A stretch of 39,495 nt of DNA from a virus, in IMG/VR virus record IMGVR_UViG_3300009151_000155, positions 1 through 39,495 of that record. One strand, written 5' to 3'. The notes below the pieces were generated by a model that was not told the DNA's origin, ran no database searches, and saw only the letters and a program-made list of their open reading frames with translations. This document shows, one piece after another, positions 7,591 to 15,508 of the stretch. Made by a program: the position numbers and the translations under genes. The stretch's first letter is position 1, and the number at the start of each line of letters is the position of its first letter.

Positions 7591-9246
7591 TGTTTTTATA
7601 GATTCTTGAAACCATAATGGCATATAATGCGATGAAAATCTTAATACATCAGAAAAAGAGCCGTCAATTATTATTGTATCCGCATAATCAGTGTGACTTC
7701 TTACACTTCTACCACAAGCTTGTATCAATTCAGCTACGGTTTTCCATGAATACCACTCTGGATAAGTTTTTTGTCTCATTTTATTTTTTTGTGAGCCTAA
7801 TGAAGGATATGGTATTTTTGCGATTACTTGAAATCTACTCTTTTCATGATCAAAACTAACACCAGTTGACACAGAAGGACTAACTATTACGGTTGGTTTT
7901 TCGGATGTAAAGTGATGTCTTAACATTTCTTCTTTATTAGCAGAACCATGAAATACTAAACGACTATCACTGATAGAATCTTCTATCCATTTAGATAACT
8001 CAAATGAGTTAGTATGTATAATACCTTTTACATCTGGATACTTTTTTAATAGTTTACTAAAAAATGGCACATAACTCTTAAATGTTTCAGTCTTTTTAGT
8101 ATAGGACATTTTACCTAAAGGCATATAAAATATCTTTCTATTCTCTTGGGCAAATGGAGATGAAACTGAATAATAAACAGCTTTCTCCGGATCTATACCA
8201 TTAATAGTAGAAAATAAAGTTTTATCTAAAATAGTTCCTGACATTAAGACTACCATATCATATCTAGACCAAATAAACTTTTGTAAGTAATCTTTTGCCC
8301 AAATAGGCTCTAGTGATAATTCATTTATCTTTAACTTTTCGTTATATTGAGATTCAATAACCCAGTTATTCGGCGTTAATTCATATTCTTTAATAAATAC
8401 ACCTATTTTAGTAGAATATTGTCCTAAATCTTTAACCAATTGCATTAATTTAACATCGTCTGATTCTAAATCTAGAATAGAGTTAATTTTCATATCTCTA
8501 CTATCTCTTTTACCAGGATTTTTATCACCAACTCTTGCAACCATTAAAGCTGACTCTATTTCAGATATGGTGTGTAATATCTCATCTAAAAAATACTTTA
8601 AGAAATCCACATATGTTTCAATATTAACTACACCTTTTAACTGCCTTACTATTTCGGGTTCATTACTGAACTTAAACTTTTTAATAATAGTTTCAGTTAT
8701 TTTTATAGATATAAAGTCCGACATCACATCATCAAATTCATGCGCTTCATCAACTATCAAAAGTCTAGATTCTCTATCTTTCATTATAGTAGTTCCATAA
8801 ATTGCATTAATTAAATATAAATGAAAATTAGTTAATGAAACCTCACTTGTCATATATGCCAATTTAGCAGAATCATAAGGACAAAATTCACATTTTGTCT
8901 TATTTAGTTTGTTGAATTCTTTGCCTTTCTCACAAGAACAAGAATACTGTGCGCATTCATAATTATCTTTACCTCTTAAAGATTTAATCTCGTCATAAGT
9001 ATGCTCATATTGATCCTGTAACAGCTTACCAGCTGTTATTATATCAACCTGTGCACCAGGCATAACTTTTGTTGTTATATAATCGGAAATCATAACAGCT
9101 AAATGCGATTTTCCTATACCAACAGGCATATTTAAAAGAAAAAACTTATTATCAGGTTTCTTTTCTATAACATTTTTAATATATTCCAGAGCTTTTTCTT
9201 GTTCTACTCTTGGGGTAAATTTAACTAGATCTTTTCTTATTGACAT
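7573..9246 (-). CDS. Superfamily 2 DNA helicase, XPD/DinG-like with Fe-S cysteines
   Basis: Length 557 aa. Walker A region MPVGIGKSHLA at about 40-50; Cys cluster at about 98-122 (CAQYSCSC then CEFC) in the position of the XPD/DinG 4Fe-4S domain; DEAH box LLIVDEAHEFD near 163-171; motif III-like VVLMSGTIL; a second RecA domain with SPSVSTGVSFDH; and motif VI AELIQACGRSVRS. These enzymes unwind DNA 5' to 3', often at flaps or R-loops, and need the iron-sulfur cluster. Five cysteines are visible, so which four bind iron is open. The gene ends within a bidirectional terminator and is likely transcribed with the genes to 10473. Its position near the polymerase and DnaB fits a replication or repair accessory role. 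Confidence 0.88.
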   Translation of the reverse strand: MSIRKDLVKFTPRVEQEKALEYIKNVIEKKPDNKFFLLNMPVGIGKSHLAVMISDYITTKVMPGAQVDIITAGKLLQDQYEHTYDEIKSLRGKDNYECAQYSCSCEKGKEFNKLNKTKCEFCPYDSAKLAYMTSEVSLTNFHLYLINAIYGTTIMKDRESRLLIVDEAHEFDDVMSDFISIKITETIIKKFKFSNEPEIVRQLKGVVNIETYVDFLKYFLDEILHTISEIESALMVARVGDKNPGKRDSRDMKINSILDLESDDVKLMQLVKDLGQYSTKIGVFIKEYELTPNNWVIESQYNEKLKINELSLEPIWAKDYLQKFIWSRYDMVVLMSGTILDKTLFSTINGIDPEKAVYYSVSSPFAQENRKIFYMPLGKMSYTKKTETFKSYVPFFSKLLKKYPDVKGIIHTNSFELSKWIEDSISDSRLVFHGSANKEEMLRHHFTSEKPTVIVSPSVSTGVSFDHEKSRFQVIAKIPYPSLGSQKNKMRQKTYPEWYSWKTVAELIQACGRSVRSHTDYADTIIIDGSFSDVLRFSSHYMPLWFQESIKTVKPAS

Positions 9247-9275
9247 ACTATTTATATTCTTATAATTTACTTTGT

Positions 9276-9635
9276 TTAGTCTTGTAAAATCTCGTCTATT
9301 CTCATTTGACGAAGGTATGCCGTAATAACAGAATCTATTGGTTTTTTAATTCTTGGATTTGGAATATATTTAAATCCATTTTCGTCTTTAATAAAATATA
9401 TTACATCATATGTTTGCGGAACAGACCATACTTCTCCCATAGGTGGAATATACTCAAATTGTATAGTAGCCTCTACTATACCATCAAATGTGCTTAAATC
9501 ACTATTACTAGCCCAAAGTATTTGTGGATTTCTAAATTTATCTTCTATGTCTATTTTAGACAATAAACAATTAACTATTTCTTCCGAAATATTACTATCG
9601 TTAAATAATTTTTCTACAAAATCTGTATATATCAT
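9276..9635 (-). CDS. Small hypothetical protein ending in RIDEILQD
   Basis: Length 119 aa, not recognised. A short helical N-terminus leads to a beta-rich middle (EATIQFEYIPPMGEVWSVP and TYDVIYFI) and a C-terminal tail RQMRIDEILQD. The same tail occurs in the two plus-strand genes at 30515 (RIDEILND) and 30828 (RINQILED), so these three small proteins probably belong to one phage family with a shared docking or oligomerisation tail. It lies 29 nt upstream of the DinG-like gene and 10 nt downstream of the ATP-grasp gene in the same direction, so it is probably in their operon. Confidence 0.7.
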   Translation of the reverse strand: MIYTDFVEKLFNDSNISEEIVNCLLSKIDIEDKFRNPQILWASNSDLSTFDGIVEATIQFEYIPPMGEVWSVPQTYDVIYFIKDENGFKYIPNPRIKKPIDSVITAYLRQMRIDEILQD

Positions 9636-9645
9636 ATTAATTTAA

Positions 9646-10473
9646 TTAAGAAGGATCAAAAAAATATTCTAATTCCATTATCATTTTCTGCATATTACAC
9701 AAGTAAAATCCTGCACAATTAATGCAATTACACTCAACAATTTTCCATCCATCATCAGTTAAACAAACATCTATTACAAATGCATCTGCCAACTGATATA
9801 TATCTACCATTTTTTGTGCATATTCTAATGCTTCTGGTTCGAAATACTCATTATAGGATACTTTACCACCTATAGCATATTGGCTACCAGTAATTATTTT
9901 ACCATTTACTACCCAGAATCTTATTTCTTTATAAATTTCTTTAACAGAAGAAATTTGAATAGTGGTATTTTCATTTAATAATGTTTTCTCATTACCGATG
10001 TTATCAGTAATAAATTGTATCCAATCTTCTTGTTTAAACACTTTACCAGTAAATGCCTTTGTATCTTTGGTTGGGCGAATAAATTTGCGCTCAGTGTCCC
10101 AATTAAAGTCACTACCAGCTTTAACTAATTCGGAATCATAATTTAAAAGATTTTCTTTATAATATTTGCTATAAACCTCAAAATCATGATTAGTATTTAA
10201 TAAAGAACCTGGTGTCCAATTCTTTTGTGCGCAAATACGTGCCATTTTAACGGCACCAAATACAAATATCGGTGTATTTTCAGGTGGAGTAACATCAGGT
10301 AGTTCATCTACATTAAAGTCATTATCTTCTGGTATATCGTTTATATCAATAATTTTATCAACAAAAGGAAAAATTCTAACTACTTGATGTGGTAAGTTTA
10401 ACTTCTGCATAGTATCTATGAGAAGATTATAGTGAGATTCTTTGAATATATTTTCTTGTATTATATAATGCAT
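9646..10473 (-). CDS. ATP-grasp enzyme (R2K-like clade)
   Basis: Length 275 aa. The order of elements suits the divergent ATP-grasp group known from phages and CDC123 relatives (R2K): an N-terminal region with IFVFGAVKMARICAQKNWTPG, then KFIRPTKDTKAFTGKVF (ATP-binding lysines), IRFWVVNGKIITGSQY, and the metal/ATP-binding C-terminus FVIDVCLTDDGWKIVECNCIN. Such enzymes form an amide or ester bond with ATP; protein or peptide modification has been proposed for the clade, but the substrate here is unknown. A good Bacteroidota-type promoter ends 5 nt before the ATG, so the message may be leaderless. Neighbours downstream are 9276 and the DinG-like helicase; upstream, after a 40-nt gap, lies 10514. 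Confidence 0.75.
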   Translation of the reverse strand: MHYIIQENIFKESHYNLLIDTMQKLNLPHQVVRIFPFVDKIIDINDIPEDNDFNVDELPDVTPPENTPIFVFGAVKMARICAQKNWTPGSLLNTNHDFEVYSKYYKENLLNYDSELVKAGSDFNWDTERKFIRPTKDTKAFTGKVFKQEDWIQFITDNIGNEKTLLNENTTIQISSVKEIYKEIRFWVVNGKIITGSQYAIGGKVSYNEYFEPEALEYAQKMVDIYQLADAFVIDVCLTDDGWKIVECNCINCAGFYLCNMQKMIMELEYFFDPS

Positions 10474-10477
10474 AGAG

Positions 10478-10509
10478 CAAAGATATGAATAAAAATCGAC
10501 AATTGCAAA
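10478..10509 (-). promoter_or_regulatory. Bacteroidota-type promoter for the ATP-grasp gene
   Basis: On the minus strand, TTTG (10506-10509), 20 nt, then TATCTTTG (10478-10485) matches the Bacteroidota -33/-7 consensus. The -7 box ends 4 nt before the ATG at 10473, so transcription would begin at or next to the start codon. Confidence 0.65.
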
Positions 10510-10513
10510 TTAT

Positions 10514-11146
10514 TTAGAAAAACTTTATATCATTTATATTCTTTACTTCTCTTATAAAATTGCCTTTTTCATCTAGTAATTCCATTAACATAAACATTAA
10601 TACAAATCCATGTCCAAACTTTTTAGTAGGATGTTTTAAAACTTCATAAGGACTTAATTTCAAATTAACATGATTATAAGCATCGAAATCTCTTAACACC
10701 AAAGTAGTTTTTGTTTTTAAGCACTCTTTATATAACTCTTCTAATTTTTTATATGCTTCTGTATCTTTAACTCCCCTAAAATACATTTTAACATATAATT
10801 TTTCTTTAGCATCTAAATAATCATATTTTTTGCCATTCCAATATGAATATAAAGGTATAGCTCCTTTATTCATAGGATATCTTATACCTACTTTAGATTT
10901 CCATCCTCTTTTTGCCCAGATAAAATACTCATCAGTGGGTTCGCCATTAGAATCGGCATGACAAGCATATACTTTACAAAATTGCCACATATTTTCTACA
11001 TTTTCGGCAAAATCGCCTGTCCAAGTTTTACCACCTTCTATTATAAAAGGAGATAAACCTCTAGACCAAGTTGTTGATCTAGAGGTTACATTTATATCTA
11101 AAGCTCCTTGTGGAGCTGTCTCTGAATTATTTAATACTAATATCAT
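10514..11146 (-). CDS. Conserved-looking hypothetical protein
   Basis: Length 210 aa. It begins with MILVLNNSETAPQGALDINVT, then SRGLSPFIIEGG-KTWTGDFAENVENMWQFCKVY, an arrangement slightly like NADAR/macro-type ADP-ribose-binding proteins (LSPF, then Glu and WQ before a Lys), but I cannot place it firmly. The middle has YFIWAKRGW and IRYPMNKGAIPLYSYWNGK, and the end KKFGHGFVLMFML. The aromatic-rich, well-spread charged residues suggest a folded enzyme. It overlaps the end of the methyltransferase upstream by 20 nt, so the two are translationally coupled and may act together on DNA or nucleotides. Function unknown. Confidence 0.65.
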   Translation of the reverse strand: MILVLNNSETAPQGALDINVTSRSTTWSRGLSPFIIEGGKTWTGDFAENVENMWQFCKVYACHADSNGEPTDEYFIWAKRGWKSKVGIRYPMNKGAIPLYSYWNGKKYDYLDAKEKLYVKMYFRGVKDTEAYKKLEELYKECLKTKTTLVLRDFDAYNHVNLKLSPYEVLKHPTKKFGHGFVLMFMLMELLDEKGNFIREVKNINDIKFF

Positions 11147-11921
11147 TTTCTTCTTTAACTTCGTCTAGTAATTGAAGTCTTCTGCGACTCATATCGTAGA
11201 ATCTTTCTTCCTTTTCAATTAAGATATAATTTCTTTTTAAGTTTTTAGCTGCAACACCAGTTGTCCCTGAGCCACATACATTATCTAATACTACATCACC
11301 TTCATTCGAATATGTTTTAATTAGATATTCACATAAAGCTAATGGTTTTTGCATAGGATGTAAAAATGGTGTATTTTTCATTATTTGTTTATCAGATGGA
11401 AATAATAATACTGATCTTGGATATCTATCTGTATCACCACCACCTGATACATCTTCTTTAACAGCACCGTATAATTCAGTTTTATTCTGAACTTTTGCTC
11501 GCTTTGTATAAGAATTAGTTGGTTTATGCCCAGTTGTTTTTTGTGGATTATATGTTGGTGCATTCTTATAGAAGACTAATATGTTTTCATGTGCTTTCAT
11601 AGGCATCTTCTTAGCATTTAAGAATCCAGTTGCCTGTGTCTTCTCACATATCCATTCATATTTAAGCATTTTTAAATTAGAAGCGCCTAATACTTTATCA
11701 AAAGGAGTTTGTGCGAATAAAAGAATAGCTCCATTTGGTTTAATTATTCTCTTATATTGCTCCCATAATTTTTCCAAATCTATACAAGAATCAAAAGCTG
11801 CTTTTGTCGATCCATAAGGGAGATCTGCCAAAATCATTGATATGCTTTCATCTTCTATATTCTTCATTATTTCAAGACAATCACCATGATGTATTGTGTT
11901 TTTCTTTATCATATTATCCAT
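11127..11921 (-). CDS. DNA methyltransferase, beta class (N4-C or N6-A)
   Basis: Length 264 aa. The catalytic motif IV is MILADLPYGST (D-L-P-Y, a DPPY variant) near residues 31-41, followed by GAILLFAQTPF, a variable target-recognition stretch, HPMQKPLALCEYLI, and the SAM-binding motif I VVLDNVCGSGTTGVAA near the C-terminus. Motif IV before motif I is the beta-class order, as in many type II and phage-borne enzymes methylating N6-adenine or N4-cytosine. No restriction partner is adjacent. The ATG at 11921 overlaps the stop of a 29-codon ORF (TAATG), and the 3' end overlaps the next gene. It probably protects phage DNA from host restriction or marks it for regulation. Confidence 0.9.
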   Translation of the reverse strand: MDNMIKKNTIHHGDCLEIMKNIEDESISMILADLPYGSTKAAFDSCIDLEKLWEQYKRIIKPNGAILLFAQTPFDKVLGASNLKMLKYEWICEKTQATGFLNAKKMPMKAHENILVFYKNAPTYNPQKTTGHKPTNSYTKRAKVQNKTELYGAVKEDVSGGGDTDRYPRSVLLFPSDKQIMKNTPFLHPMQKPLALCEYLIKTYSNEGDVVLDNVCGSGTTGVAAKNLKRNYILIEKEERFYDMSRRRLQLLDEVKEENDISIK

Positions 11922-12010
11922 TAAATTAATTTCTTTTTATTCCAAAAAATAGGATATTCTTTTTTTCTTAAAATTTTTTCAATACCACTTTCCTCAACAA
12001 TTACTGTCAT
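11921..12010 (-). CDS. Tiny ORF (29 aa) coupled to the methyltransferase
   Basis: ATG at 12010 reads 29 codons (MTVIVEESGIEKIL...) to a TAA that overlaps the methyltransferase ATG as TAATG. It fills the gap between the GIY-YIG endonuclease and the methyltransferase. It could be a coupling leader peptide, a small protein, or a scrap of a gene cut by the endonuclease; it does not match the missing polymerase half. No motif is visible. Confidence 0.35.
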   Translation of the reverse strand: MTVIVEESGIEKILRKKEYPIFWNKKKLI

Positions 12011-12024
12011 TTTACATCTCTTAA

Positions 12025-12888
12025 TTAATCTATATCACCTTCTTTTAATTCATAAGAATTAGTTAATATCTTATCACTTTCTTCCTTAAATTTGAAAATA
12101 AATTTTCTTGGATTTTTAACAATTCCTCTACAAGTTTTACCAATTAAAGATTCGGATATTTTCAATTCAATAGAGGCAAACTTAATTGATTCAAACTCTG
12201 CTATAAAATTATTATTTAAGTCATATTGCAAAATTGCTTTATTGTTTCGTAATTTAGAATCTAAATTTGCAGTTTCTTGATTTACAGCGTTATTTCTTTT
12301 ATCTTTTATCTTTTGTATAGTTTCTTCATTATGTTTTTTACCATACATAGGATGATTTGAGCCAGAAACTAACAAAGACTGCTTTTCTTTTACTTCATCA
12401 GTGTGTGTTTTACCATACATAGGATTTTTTTCACCTAAATTAATTTCTCTAAGATATTCTTTTTGCGAATCTGTAATAATAGAATGTAAATGTTGAGATT
12501 TCTTAGTTTCGGATATTTTTATTTTAGTTTCTTCAGTATGTGGCGATGCTAATCTTCCATCACCACCATGAGTTAGATTGGTTAAAGTTCCTTTATATAA
12601 ATCTCTTCTACCGATTTTTGAAATTAGAATCTTTTCTAATTCTAGTGCTTCAAAATTTTCTAGATTTTCATATAATTTATATCTAATAACATCACCACCT
12701 TTATTTTTTATTGATTTAATCTTATTTGATTTGAAAGTTTGTTTATCATAAAATGATGTTATAATTCTATCATCAGTTCCCTTTCCTATATAAAATGGTT
12801 CATAGTCAAACTTTAAGTTATCATAAACATATTTACCCGGTTTAGTATTATCTAAAAATACATAAATATAATATCTTTTTTCTTCCAT
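12025..12888 (-). CDS. GIY-YIG homing endonuclease with NUMOD repeats, next to the polymerase break
   Basis: Length 287 aa. The GIY-YIG nuclease domain begins YYIYVFLDN and continues to FYIGKGTDDRI (about residues 30-41), with LTHGGDG near 105-111. Then come three NUMOD3-type helices with the pattern NPMYGK-H-EE (NPMYGKTHTDE, HPMYGKKHNEE), and a C-terminal IENR1/NUMOD1 helix-turn-helix (LQYDLNNNFIAEFESIKFA, ending KFIFKF). This is the full layout of segB/I-TevI-like mobile endonucleases. It starts 10 nt after the polymerase fragment stops, so it most likely caused or marks the break in that gene. The AATTAATATATAAAAT leader matches the phage box described elsewhere. Confidence 0.88.
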   Translation of the reverse strand: MEEKRYYIYVFLDNTKPGKYVYDNLKFDYEPFYIGKGTDDRIITSFYDKQTFKSNKIKSIKNKGGDVIRYKLYENLENFEALELEKILISKIGRRDLYKGTLTNLTHGGDGRLASPHTEETKIKISETKKSQHLHSIITDSQKEYLREINLGEKNPMYGKTHTDEVKEKQSLLVSGSNHPMYGKKHNEETIQKIKDKRNNAVNQETANLDSKLRNNKAILQYDLNNNFIAEFESIKFASIELKISESLIGKTCRGIVKNPRKFIFKFKEESDKILTNSYELKEGDID

Positions 12889-12898
12889 ATTTTATATA

Positions 12899-14443
12899 TT
12901 AATTATTTTGCTTACTTATGTAGGCGCAGGAGCTCAGTTCGGCTTCTAATTCTTTTATTTCGTTTATTATTCTTTGATATTCCTCTTTTTTTTGCATCAT
13001 AATTTTTTTAGCTTTTTTCCTATCTGCATAAACATCTTCTATCATAGTGATTGTTGGAGACCTGTGTTTTTTAAATACCACACCATTTATACAAACAACA
13101 TGTTTCGTTAAATCAATTGGCATACCATTAGTGCAAACAGATTTATTTTCCGAATTTTGCACTCCTACAAAATTCTCCGGAGCTATAAAGAACTCCAACA
13201 TCGTGGTTGGATAAAGAGATGCAAAGTCATAACAAACAACCCATAAGTTCATACCTGTCACTGGGTCTTTTACCCAACCACCTGCTAAAGCGGTATCTTC
13301 TGCGTCATAAGAAGGTCTATCTTCGTTTTTAAACAAAACGATGTCTTCCATATCTCTAAATCTGTCTCTTAATACACCTTCTGTAATTGCTAATGACGCT
13401 AAAGCTCCTTTAGATTGATTAACTACATCTTTAATTTGTATTTTAGCAAGTGATGAAACCGCATATACGATTGATATATAATTTTTAGCTTCGTGTATTT
13501 TTTGAACCAACACAGAGTCAACGCAGTTATAATACATGAATAATTCAAAATCATCTTCGTATAATTTATGTAAATTACCGGTATATTTGATTTTATTAAC
13601 ACCAACTAATTTGCCTGCTACGAAGTCGAGTGATGATGATTCTTTAACCTTGATTGAAGTATCACAGATTTCATATAACTGCATATAATCAAATATAAGT
13701 CTATGTGCTGGTAATTCATAATTAGTCATCCACACTTTATTCATTCTCTTTGTAGGAGAAGATATATTTGGATCAATAGTTAATTGCTCACCATTTATGA
13801 TTTTAGTTAGTTTTCTAGCACGATTTACTAAATATAACCAGTCATAACCCACAAAGTTCCAACCAGTTAAACAAGTCATTTTTGGCACAAAATCTTCAAA
13901 GAAAGATTTAATCATACTAAATTCATCATTATATTTAATATACTTAAACTTATAATGGCTGTCAAACTTTGCAAAGTATTTATTAGTATCATCAATAATC
14001 CGTTTTTGCATATCATCTGGCATATCTTTCAATCCCATTAGAATTATTTTATCAGCATAAACCAAAGATATAGACAATATTTGTCCATTTGGGTCTTCTG
14101 GTTGAGAATAACCGCCTGTATTTGGATCTAACGCTGTTTCAATATCTATAAAATAGATTTCAGGGTCGTTATATTCAAAGATTTCAGTCTTTTCATCTTC
14201 TGGAAGATTATCTAAAAATTCATAAATTGCATATCTATCAGGATATCCTGCCGGAATTTTCTTAACAGGTTTGCCATCCCATGATTTAAACCGTGGATGT
14301 TTATCTGGATCCGTTGAATCGCAGTTTTGATACTTCATTGGGTTTGTCCAATCAAAGTATTTCATTTTTGTCTTACCAGTTTTATCTACATACGATAAAA
14401 CTAGCTTTCTTGTGTGACTTAAATATTGAGTGTCTATTAGCAT
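12899..14443 (-). CDS. Family B DNA polymerase, N-terminal half only (T4 gp43-like)
   Basis: The upstream TTG at 14470 is possible, but ATG at 14443 (MLIDTQYLSH) is the better start. In order: N-terminal domain; 3'-5' exonuclease with Exo I FIDIETA, Exo II LTGWNFVGYDWLYLVNR and Exo III YNCVDSVLVQKI; then the palm begins with motif A VVCYDFASLYPTTM. The frame then runs through a charged helix (DRKKAKKIMMQKK...) and stops after ELSSCAYISKQNN. Motif B (NSLYG) and motif C (DTDS) are absent from it and from every other frame I inspected. T4-type polymerases are about 900 aa; this is 514. The other half may be encoded elsewhere, as in T4 relatives with split gene 43. The last 40 bases are unusually GC-rich. 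As it stands it should have exonuclease but no polymerase activity. Confidence 0.9.
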   Translation of the reverse strand: MLIDTQYLSHTRKLVLSYVDKTGKTKMKYFDWTNPMKYQNCDSTDPDKHPRFKSWDGKPVKKIPAGYPDRYAIYEFLDNLPEDEKTEIFEYNDPEIYFIDIETALDPNTGGYSQPEDPNGQILSISLVYADKIILMGLKDMPDDMQKRIIDDTNKYFAKFDSHYKFKYIKYNDEFSMIKSFFEDFVPKMTCLTGWNFVGYDWLYLVNRARKLTKIINGEQLTIDPNISSPTKRMNKVWMTNYELPAHRLIFDYMQLYEICDTSIKVKESSSLDFVAGKLVGVNKIKYTGNLHKLYEDDFELFMYYNCVDSVLVQKIHEAKNYISIVYAVSSLAKIQIKDVVNQSKGALASLAITEGVLRDRFRDMEDIVLFKNEDRPSYDAEDTALAGGWVKDPVTGMNLWVVCYDFASLYPTTMLEFFIAPENFVGVQNSENKSVCTNGMPIDLTKHVVCINGVVFKKHRSPTITMIEDVYADRKKAKKIMMQKKEEYQRIINEIKELEAELSSCAYISKQNN

Positions 14444-14500
14444 TAATTTTATATTTTTAATGTTAGTCAAAGTTTAATATAATTTAGATGCGTATAAAGA

Positions 14501-14532
14501 AAGAAAAGAGGCTAAAATTAGCCTCTTTTCTT
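14501..14532 (-). terminator. Terminator after the class II synthetase-like gene
   Basis: A perfect 14-bp stem (aagaaaagaggcta / tagcctcttttctt) with loop aaat lies 6 nt below the stop of the gene at 14539 and 57 nt above the polymerase start, so it separates the two transcripts. Confidence 0.75.
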
Positions 14533-14538
14533 ATATTT

Positions 14539-15369
14539 TTATACCATTTCTTGCATTTTTTCTGCCATTAACATTTCGTATGCTCGACTTAGACGCGTTA
14601 TTCCTATGCCTCCACCATATCTTTCAAAGAATTCAAGTGATAAGAATTCGTTTAACTCTTTCTCAACTCTTTCCCTGCCAAATAATTGAAATAATTTTGC
14701 AGCATATTCACCATCTGATATTGTATAGAATAATTCACGCATTATTTTTGGGTCACATGATCTTTGAGCCGAACCAATTGTTTCTTGACCATATAATATT
14801 ACATCTATTTTATTAAATGTTTTATCAGGGTTCATATACATGTTATAGAAGGGGCTCGTGCGCAGAGGAAATTGTTGTAAAGAAACAGAGTGTCCTAATT
14901 CATTCCACATTTCTATTTCTTGTTCATTTTCAAGAATTGAAACGTCATATTTAGCACACATATCTTCATATTTAACTTCAACTGGTGTGTCAAATCCAAG
15001 ATATACTACTAATTCCTTTTCCATTTGTTTTAAATGCTCAATATTTCCTTTTGCTTCAAATTCAAACATTGGAAATATTTTGTTATGCCTACCAGGTATT
15101 GGATTTTTCTCATCTCTATAAGATGTAGTTAAGCAAAAGCATCCTGGCCAATCCGGATTTTTAAGCAATTCTTCTTCAAGATCCATTTGACCTGTTTGTT
15201 TTAATGGCCAAACCTCTCCGTCTAATTGAAAAGTCATAACTGAGTGTGGATTTTCGCAAGCTGCGAGAATTGAAGTTCTAGATTGTGTTGGAACTTCGAT
15301 GAAACCTTTTTCCAGGAAAAAGCCTCTCATTTTTTGGACGAGTGTGTTGTAAATTTTTGTGTTGTACAT
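14539..15369 (-). CDS. Class II aminoacyl-tRNA synthetase-like enzyme (Asp/Asn/Lys subclass), catalytic core only
   Basis: ATG at 15369 (MYNTKIYNTLVQKMRG) is preferred to the in-frame TTG at 15411, which lies in a hairpin. It is 276 aa. Motif 1 is GFFLEKGFIEVPTQSRTS; then LKQTGQMDLEEELL; motif 2 CLTTSYRDEKNPI-GRHNKIFPMFEFE; and motif 3 ERYGGGIGITRLSRAYEML with the ATP-binding Arg. The N-terminal OB-fold that reads the anticodon in AspRS/AsnRS/LysRS is missing. Stand-alone cores of this kind in archaea and bacteria make amides (asparagine synthetase-like) or modify other molecules; which applies here is unknown. A second class II-like gene is at 19726. An 8-bp leader hairpin and an A10 run precede the start. 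Confidence 0.78.
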   Translation of the reverse strand: MYNTKIYNTLVQKMRGFFLEKGFIEVPTQSRTSILAACENPHSVMTFQLDGEVWPLKQTGQMDLEEELLKNPDWPGCFCLTTSYRDEKNPIPGRHNKIFPMFEFEAKGNIEHLKQMEKELVVYLGFDTPVEVKYEDMCAKYDVSILENEQEIEMWNELGHSVSLQQFPLRTSPFYNMYMNPDKTFNKIDVILYGQETIGSAQRSCDPKIMRELFYTISDGEYAAKLFQLFGRERVEKELNEFLSLEFFERYGGGIGITRLSRAYEMLMAEKMQEMV

Positions 15370-15383
15370 AAAGGATTTTTTTT

Positions 15384-15411
15384 TTGAGCCAATTCGGAGT
15401 GAATGGCTCAA
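15384..15411 (-). promoter_or_regulatory. Leader hairpin of the synthetase-like gene
   Basis: On the minus strand an 8-bp stem (TTGAGCCA / TGGCTCAA) with a 12-nt loop is followed at once by a run of ten A and then the ATG at 15369. The hairpin is GC-richer than its surroundings, lacks a U-run, and so looks like a 5'-UTR element rather than a terminator. Confidence 0.4.
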
Positions 15412-15473
15412 ATTAAGATGTGATTTTTCAATCTTTTTATATATTAGTTTTTTAAACTAAAGTTTAGTCAAAA

Positions 15474-15508
15474 ATAAAAAAATGCGACAAATGCCGCATT
15501 TTTTTTAG
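15474..15508 (-). terminator. Terminator after the gene at 15505
   Basis: Stem aatgcg (15481-15486) / cgcatt (15495-15500), extended by A/T pairs, with an 8-nt loop and a run of T on the minus strand, lies directly at the stop codon of the upstream gene. Confidence 0.75.

Noticed and set aside
12899-12930. Split intein start at the polymerase end (SS followed by Cys)
   Set aside because: The nine residues after the Ser-Ser lack the intein block A pattern and no C-intein is visible.
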